This document shows positions 52,089 to 56,591 of a DNA stretch of 56,591 nucleotides, one piece after another. The position numbers and the translations under genes were made by a program. How positions within the stretch are numbered: the first letter of the stretch is position 1; the number at the start of each line of letters is the position of its first letter. Source of the DNA: Bacteroidales bacterium H4 (GTDB lineage Bacteria; Bacteroidota; Bacteroidia; Bacteroidales; Muribaculaceae); the NCBI GenBank assembly GCA_001701165.1, contig DAAP01000042.1:1-56591 (forward strand), read 5' to 3'. Under the pieces are notes generated by a model. It was given only the letters and a program-made list of their open reading frames with translations, made no database searches and was not told where the DNA came from.

Positions 52089-52784
52089 TTATGCCTCCAT
52101 TGACTTGGGATCAATCTTGACACCCGGGCTCATAGTGCTCGAAAGGAATATGCTCTTCAGATACGTGCCCTTGGCTGTGGCGGGTTTCAGTTTGATAAGA
52201 GTGTTGATAAACTCACGGGCGTTCTCTGCAATCTGCGCCGGTGTGAAAGACACCTTGCCTATCGACGAGTGTACGATACCGTTCTTGTCTACCTTGAAAT
52301 CAATCTTACCTTTCTTGACCTCTTCCACTGCCTTAGCTACGTCCATAGTCACTGTTCCGCTCTTGGGGTTAGGCATAAGACCTCGAGGTCCGAGTACTCG
52401 GCCAAGGGCTCCTATCTTACCCATGATGGCGGGCTGGGTGATGATGACGTCCACGTCTGTCCAACCTCCCTTGATCTTTTCGATATACTCGTCAAGACCA
52501 ACGTAGTCGGCGCCGGCTGCCTTAGCGGCCGCTTCGGCATCAGGGGTGCAAAGCACCAATACTCTCACTTGTTTGCCAGTACCGTGCGGAAGCGTTACTA
52601 CGCCACGCACCATCTGGTTAGCCTTACGGGGATCTACGCCCAGACGTACATCGATGTCCAACGATGCGTCAAACTTGGTAAAGGTAACTTCCTTAACCTT
52701 TTCGGCGGCTTCCGCTAACGTGTAGGTCTTCCCGGCTTCAATCTTCGATAAAGCTAACTTTTGGTTTTTTGTAAGTTTACTCAT
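52089..52784 (-). CDS. rplA: 50S ribosomal protein L1
   Basis: 231 residues, normal for bacterial L1, with G-V-V-T-L-P-H-G-T-G-K near residue 60 and G-P-R-G-L-M-P-N-P-K-S-G-T-V near 130. It forms the mobile L1 stalk at the ribosome exit site and represses translation of its own operon in many bacteria. 15 bases after rplK. Confidence 0.97.
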   Translation of the reverse strand: MSKLTKNQKLALSKIEAGKTYTLAEAAEKVKEVTFTKFDASLDIDVRLGVDPRKANQMVRGVVTLPHGTGKQVRVLVLCTPDAEAAAKAAGADYVGLDEYIEKIKGGWTDVDVIITQPAIMGKIGALGRVLGPRGLMPNPKSGTVTMDVAKAVEEVKKGKIDFKVDKNGIVHSSIGKVSFTPAQIAENAREFINTLIKLKPATAKGTYLKSIFLSSTMSPGVKIDPKSMEA

Positions 52785-52799
52785 TGCGATTGAATTTTA

Positions 52800-53243
52800 T
52801 TAGTTGTTGGCGGGGAATTCTCCGGTAACGGTGATACCCATACTTCTGGCTGTACCGGCAACCATTCGCATTGCCGATTCAATAGTAAAACAGTTCAAAT
52901 CCGGCATCTTGTCGGCGGCAATTGTCTTTACCTGTTCCCAGCTGATTTGACCTACCTTAGTGCGGTTAGGCTGTGCCGAACCACTCTTCAGTTTAGTGGC
53001 TTCCTTAAGTTGCACTGCTACCGGCGGTGTCTTGACTATAAAGTCAAAGCTCTTGTCCGTGTAGTATGTGATAACAACGGGAAGCACCTTACCGGCCTTG
53101 TCCTGGGTGCGGGCATTGAATTGCTTGCAAAACTCCATGATATTGATACCCTTGGAACCCAGCGCGGGTCCTACGGGAGGAGAGGGGTTTGCTGCACCGC
53201 CCTTGATTTGCAGTTTGATCTGTCCAGCAATTTCTTTAGCCAT
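52800..53243 (-). CDS. rplK: 50S ribosomal protein L11
   Basis: 147 residues with I-K-L-Q-I-K-G-G-A-A-N-P-S-P-P-V-G-P-A-L-G near the start and the C-terminal RNA-binding domain. It binds the GTPase-centre of 23S rRNA and is the stringent response partner. It follows nusG after a 191-base non-coding leader, which may hold a fold for L1 autoregulation, but I cannot identify one. Confidence 0.97.
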   Translation of the reverse strand: MAKEIAGQIKLQIKGGAANPSPPVGPALGSKGINIMEFCKQFNARTQDKAGKVLPVVITYYTDKSFDFIVKTPPVAVQLKEATKLKSGSAQPNRTKVGQISWEQVKTIAADKMPDLNCFTIESAMRMVAGTARSMGITVTGEFPANN

Positions 53244-53434
53244 TGTTCTTACTTATTTTATTTATAAACATAAACAGCACGTGCATCACACCCCTTCCGC
53301 CTTTTACCGGTATGCTTTCGCCTTCCCGGTTCAAAGCCTCCAAGGCCGCTTGAAATATCTACCGTACTTAGTCTCGACGAATGCGTAACCAATCGTCTCC
53401 TCTCAGTTCCGGCAGGCTATCCCAAGCCTGTGAT

Positions 53435-54040
53435 TCACTCGCGCTCTACCTGCGAATTGTCTAACGTCAGCTGCGTCTTGCGCCCAAAAATCTTCACAGC
53501 AACGGTTATCTTCTTCTTCTCGGAATTTACCGACTCGATGATAGCAGAGAACCCGTTAAACGGCCCATCGATAACCTTGACGGTTTCGCCGACGATATAA
53601 TCGTTGACGCCCTCGTCCGGGTTGCCGCTGAAATCGTCTATCACACCAAGCATACGACGAACCTCGGCCTCACGAAGACATTCGGGTGCCGACGAACGAT
53701 CTCGTCCGCGAAGAAAATCGATGACGTTGCTCGTGTTTGTAAGAGTTGCCATTGTTTCACCTGTCAGTTCTGCCTCGACAAAAACATAGCCACTGTAAAG
53801 ATTGCGTTCTTTCACAACCTTCTTGCCGCTACGTACCGTCAAAACCTTCTCTGTCGGAATCAACACCTGAAAAAGGTGCTTGCCAAGATCCGTATTCTTG
53901 ATTTGTGCATCAAGAATCTCCTTAACCTTGGCTTCCTTGCCGGAAATGGCACGAAGAACATACCATCCGCGCTGCACCTTCGGGCGCTTCACGGATATCT
54001 CCTCCGTTTTCGAAACTGTCTTTTTTGCTGTTCCTGCCAT
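53435..54040 (-). CDS. nusG: Transcription termination/antitermination protein NusG
   Basis: 201 residues. A charged 20-residue N-terminal tail comes first, then the NGN domain (W-Y-V-L-R-A-I-S-G-K-E, residues about 27-130) and a KOW domain near 145-201 (V-G-E-T-V-K-V-I-D-G-P-F-N-G-F). It couples RNA polymerase to Rho and the ribosome. The secE-nusG-rplK place marks it as the housekeeping NusG, not a capsule-linked UpxY relative. Confidence 0.95.
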   Translation of the reverse strand: MAGTAKKTVSKTEEISVKRPKVQRGWYVLRAISGKEAKVKEILDAQIKNTDLGKHLFQVLIPTEKVLTVRSGKKVVKERNLYSGYVFVEAELTGETMATLTNTSNVIDFLRGRDRSSAPECLREAEVRRMLGVIDDFSGNPDEGVNDYIVGETVKVIDGPFNGFSAIIESVNSEKKKITVAVKIFGRKTQLTLDNSQVERE

Positions 54041-54072
54041 TGCTCTCGTCTTACGAAAAGGTGATTACCGGT

Positions 54073-54273
54073 TTATTGACCAAAGCTGTAAATAAGGTGC
54101 ATAAGCCTGTCCACAACCTGATCCATCAAAAAGATAATCAAAGCGATTATCACGGAAGCTATCATGACGATCACGGCCGATTTGACAAGCTGCTTCTTAG
54201 TAGGCCAAGAAGTCTTGTAACGAAGCTCGTCATAAGACTCCTCGATATTCGTAAGTAGTTTTAATTTCTTCAT
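54073..54273 (-). CDS. secE: Preprotein translocase subunit SecE
   Basis: A 66-residue single-span SecE. The ATG at 54273 (M-K-K-L-K-L-L) is used; a longer frame from 54321 would run into tRNA-Trp. The conserved amphipathic segment with Y-D-E-L-R-Y-K-T-S-W-P-T (about 14-25) precedes the membrane helix (about 32-53). It clamps SecY in the inner membrane. nusG follows after 32 bases. Confidence 0.93.
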   Translation of the reverse strand: MKKLKLLTNIEESYDELRYKTSWPTKKQLVKSAVIVMIASVIIALIIFLMDQVVDRLMHLIYSFGQ

Positions 54274-54291
54274 TTGTGTTGCGTTTTTTAG

Positions 54292-54364
54292 CACGGGACG
54301 AGAGGCTCGAACTCCCGACACCCGGTTTTGGAGACCGGTGCTCTACCAACTGAGCTAGTCCCGT
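54292..54364 (-). tRNA. tRNA-Trp (CCA)
   Basis: 73 bases; acceptor ACGGGAC/GTCCCGT, anticodon loop CTCCAAA, discriminator G. It lies between tuf and secE, a common place. CCA not encoded. Confidence 0.96.
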
Positions 54365-54370
54365 AAATAT

Positions 54371-54405
54371 GTCCGGCCGGATTGCTTGCGACCCTCCGGC
54401 CGGAC
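54371..54405 (-). promoter_or_regulatory. Hairpin between tuf and tRNA-Trp
   Basis: GTCCGGCCGG pairs perfectly with CCGGCCGGAC (15-base loop). On the minus strand no T-run follows, so it probably guides processing or partial termination downstream of tuf. Confidence 0.55.
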
Positions 54406-54466
54406 TTTTGATTTAGCGATGCTTATGATTGAGGGCTTACGCCTCTCATCTTCCTTGCATCAGATA

Positions 54467-55651
54467 TTACTCAATGATCTGGGTGATTTGACCCGAACCT
54501 ACGGTGCGGCCGCCCTCACGGATAGCGAAACGCAGACCTTGGTCGCATGCTACCGGAGTAATCAGCTTCACGGTGATTTCTACGTGGTCACCGGGCATTA
54601 CCATATCAACACCTTCGGGAAGGGTGATTTCGCCGGTAACGTCAAGAGTGCGGATGTAGAACTGAGGACGATAGTGGTTGTGGAACGGAGTGTGACGACC
54701 ACCTTCCTCTTTCTTGAGGATATAGACGGAAGCCTTGAACTCGTCGTGGGGTTTGATGACACCCGGGTGGCAGATTACCATACCACGCTTGATTTCCTTC
54801 TTGTCAATACCACGGAGAAGCAGACCTACGTTATCACCGGCTTCGCCTTCATCAAGAATCTTGCGGAACATCTCAACACCGGTAACGGTGGATTTGAGGT
54901 TGGCGCCAAGACCCATGATTTGTACTTCGTCACCTACTTTCACAACGCCGGTTTCGATACGGCCGGTAGCAACTGTACCACGACCGGTAATCGAGAAGAC
55001 GTCTTCTACAGGCATCAGGAAGGGTTTGTCCACGTCGCGAGGAGGCAGCGGAATCCAAGTGTCGACTGCGTCCATGAGTTCCATGATTTTCTCTTCCCAC
55101 TGGGGTTCGCCGTTGAGTGCGCCCAGGGCGGAGCCACGGATGATGGGGGTGTTATCTCCATCGTAGTCATACTGGTCGAGAAGTTCGCGCATGTCCATTT
55201 CTACGAGCTCGAGCATTTCCTCGTCGTCTACCATATCGCACTTGTTCAGGAACACTACGATGCGGGGAACGTTCACCTGGCGAGCCAGAAGAATGTGCTC
55301 ACGTGTCTGGGGCATGGGACCGTCGGTAGCAGCAACCACGATGATAGCGCCGTCCATCTGGGCAGCACCAGTTACCATGTTCTTTACGTAGTCAGCGTGT
55401 CCGGGGCAGTCTACGTGTGCATAGTGACGATTCTTGGTTTCGTATTCTACGTGTGCGGTGTTGATAGTAATACCACGCTCTTTTTCCTCGGGTGCATTGT
55501 CAATCTGATCGAAGGACTTAACCTCGGAAAGACCTGCTTTTGCCAACACGGTGGTGATGGCGGCGGTCAAGGTAGTTTTGCCGTGGTCCACGTGACCAAT
55601 GGTACCGATGTTAACATGCGGTTTGGTTCTTTCGAATTTCTCTTTTGCCAT
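54467..55651 (-). CDS. tuf: Elongation factor Tu
   Basis: 394-residue GTPase that delivers aminoacyl-tRNA to the ribosome. G-H-V-D-H-G-K-T-T (18-26), D-C-P-G-H (80-84) and N-K-C-D (135-138) are the nucleotide motifs; domains 2 and 3 are complete. It is flanked by tRNA genes on both sides in one minus-strand run, so tRNA and EF-Tu are likely made from one primary transcript. Confidence 0.98.
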   Translation of the reverse strand: MAKEKFERTKPHVNIGTIGHVDHGKTTLTAAITTVLAKAGLSEVKSFDQIDNAPEEKERGITINTAHVEYETKNRHYAHVDCPGHADYVKNMVTGAAQMDGAIIVVAATDGPMPQTREHILLARQVNVPRIVVFLNKCDMVDDEEMLELVEMDMRELLDQYDYDGDNTPIIRGSALGALNGEPQWEEKIMELMDAVDTWIPLPPRDVDKPFLMPVEDVFSITGRGTVATGRIETGVVKVGDEVQIMGLGANLKSTVTGVEMFRKILDEGEAGDNVGLLLRGIDKKEIKRGMVICHPGVIKPHDEFKASVYILKKEEGGRHTPFHNHYRPQFYIRTLDVTGEITLPEGVDMVMPGDHVEITVKLITPVACDQGLRFAIREGGRTVGSGQITQIIE

Positions 55652-55754
55652 AACTTGGTGTTTTGTATTTGTAATAAATGTTTTGTTCTCAACAATAGGC
55701 CACGATAATGCAGGGCATTACCGAGGCTGTCAGATGGCTTTATACCAACCTTAG

Positions 55755-55826
<72 letters not shown>

Positions 55827-55855
55827 AATTTATATGTTTGTCCTTTAGTTCCAGT

Positions 55856-55931
55856 TGGAGCGGAAGACGAGGCTCAAACTCGCGACCCTCAGCTTGGAAG
55901 GCTGATGCTCTATCAACTGAGCTACTTCCGC
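55856..55931 (-). tRNA. tRNA-Gly (TCC)
   Basis: Acceptor GCGGAAG/CTTCCGC, anticodon loop CTTCCAA, discriminator T. CCA appears to be encoded at 55856-55858, unlike its neighbours; without it the tRNA is 55859-55931. Confidence 0.95.
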
Positions 55932-55966
55932 AAACAGTCTCCTTTCTCTTTTATGAGTGAAGTTTG

Positions 55967-56049
55967 TGGGCGAAGATGGATTCGAACCACCGAAGGTATA
56001 AACCAGCAGATTTACAGTCTGCCCCATTTGGCCACTCTGGTATTCGCCC
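55967..56049 (-). tRNA. tRNA-Tyr (GTA)
   Basis: 83 bases with a long variable arm as expected for class II tRNA. Anticodon loop CTGTAAA, acceptor GGGCGAA/TTCGCCC. Confidence 0.95.
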
Positions 56050-56082
56050 TTATGTCCTTAGCTTGGTTGCTTTCGTTTTCTG

Positions 56083-56156
56083 AGCCTCTTGTCGGATTCG
56101 AACCAACGACCCCGAGATTACAAATCACGTGCTCTGGCCAACTGAGCTAAAGAGGC
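56083..56156 (-). tRNA. tRNA-Thr (TGT)
   Basis: 74 bases; acceptor GCCTCTT/AAGAGGC, anticodon loop TTTGTAA. First gene of the tRNA-tuf transcription unit. The anticodon stem has one T/T mismatch. Confidence 0.94.
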
Positions 56157-56224
56157 AATGTCAATTTTCGCCATGCATACGTTTTTGAAGCCTTGACCGG
56201 CGGCTTCCGTCCCGTTTGCGGATG

Positions 56225-56255
56225 CAAAGTTACGAACCTTTTCCGACATAACAAA
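56225..56255 (-). promoter_or_regulatory. Promoter of the tRNA-tuf-secE-nusG operon
   Basis: TTTG (56252-56255), 19 bases, TAACTTTG (56225-56232) on the minus strand, about 70 bases before the first tRNA. The rest, 56256-56591, is A-rich with no gene or clear structure that I can support. Confidence 0.75.
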
Positions 56256-56591
56256 ACATTTGGCGCTTTTTTTATCAAAAAAATTTCCTTCAAACATTCC
56301 GTAGACATCAAGGCACTCACCGATAGCTCAGAACAAGCTCTAAAACATTGAAAATGGAAAATATAACCTAAGCACCAACAACAATACAATATCGCCCGCA
56401 GCAAAACACCTAAGCTATACGACACACCTAATATCTATAAAAAAACAACTCAGCACAAAAGACCTGGACATATTTCCATGCGAATCCTAACGAAATTGAC
56501 GGTTGCAAGCGAGACATTACATGCATAATCAAGTTCACTCCCGGCACCACATCACCCCCAACACTCCCATCCCGGCGCCCCCATCATTCCC

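Noticed and set aside
51545..52123. Longer L10 start at 52123
   Set aside because: It overlaps rplA and adds a tail not found in L10; the start at 52066 fits the family.
54386..55708. 440-residue plus-strand open frame
   Set aside because: Mirror image of tuf; no signal or family.

Overview
The window looks like a chromosome segment from a Bacteroidales bacterium, most likely a gut-type member such as Muribaculaceae (inferred, not tested). Reasons: promoters fit the Bacteroidetes pattern (TTG or TTTG, 19-21 bases, TAnnTTTG); there are many surface lipoproteins, BspA-like leucine-rich repeat proteins, a C10 (streptopain-type) protease, a TonB-dependent receptor operon with DUF4876 and DUF6850 proteins, and a parA-parB-DUF5683-MltD cluster. 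The right end carries the canonical tRNA-tuf-tRNA-secE-nusG-rplKAJL-rpoBC block on the minus strand.

Layout. 1-5.5 kb (minus): three lipoprotein serpins and one C10 cysteine protease lipoprotein, in three transcription units with nearly identical promoters and leaders. 5.7-10.7 kb (minus): a lipoprotein, a PlsC-type acyltransferase, a KefB-type cation/proton antiporter and a membrane-anchored coiled-coil protein. 10.6-14.6 kb: a non-coding stretch, then two BspA-like repeat proteins (plus). 14.8-16.6 kb (minus): an AbiEi/AbiEii-like pair bracketed by a 16-base exact direct repeat. 16.9-29.6 kb (plus): glyS, lemA, an FKBP-like lipoprotein, a DcaP-like porin, parA, parB, DUF5683, an MltD-like lytic transglycosylase, an OPT transporter and a MATE transporter. 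29.6-38.4 kb (plus): a TonB receptor, DUF4876 lipoprotein, DUF6850 outer-membrane protein and M16 zinc protease, closed by a strong terminator. 38.6-40.0 kb: a third BspA-like protein. 40.2-42.0 kb (minus): tRNA-Pro and a compact phage-type lysis cassette (T7-type amidase, a lipoprotein with u-spanin architecture, a holin-like protein). 42.2-56.2 kb (minus): rpoC, rpoB, rplL, rplJ, rplA, rplK, nusG, secE, tRNA-Trp, tuf and tRNA-Thr, -Gly, -Tyr, -Thr.

The best candidates for something undescribed are: (a) the serpin/C10 island, where the ends of the serpins are conserved and the reactive loops differ, and each unit starts at a promoter with a similar stem or repeat at the transcription start; (b) the TonB receptor/surface lipoprotein/outer-membrane protein/M16 protease operon, which resembles in logic the FusABC-type import-and-cleave systems; (c) the stand-alone lysis cassette with a possible unimolecular spanin. 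Smaller regulatory oddities include split ParB-like half-sites at the predicted parA transcription start, a three-hairpin array at 38.4 kb, and a long structured region between rplL and rpoB with alternative pairings. All functions are read from sequence and memory of families; no searches were run.
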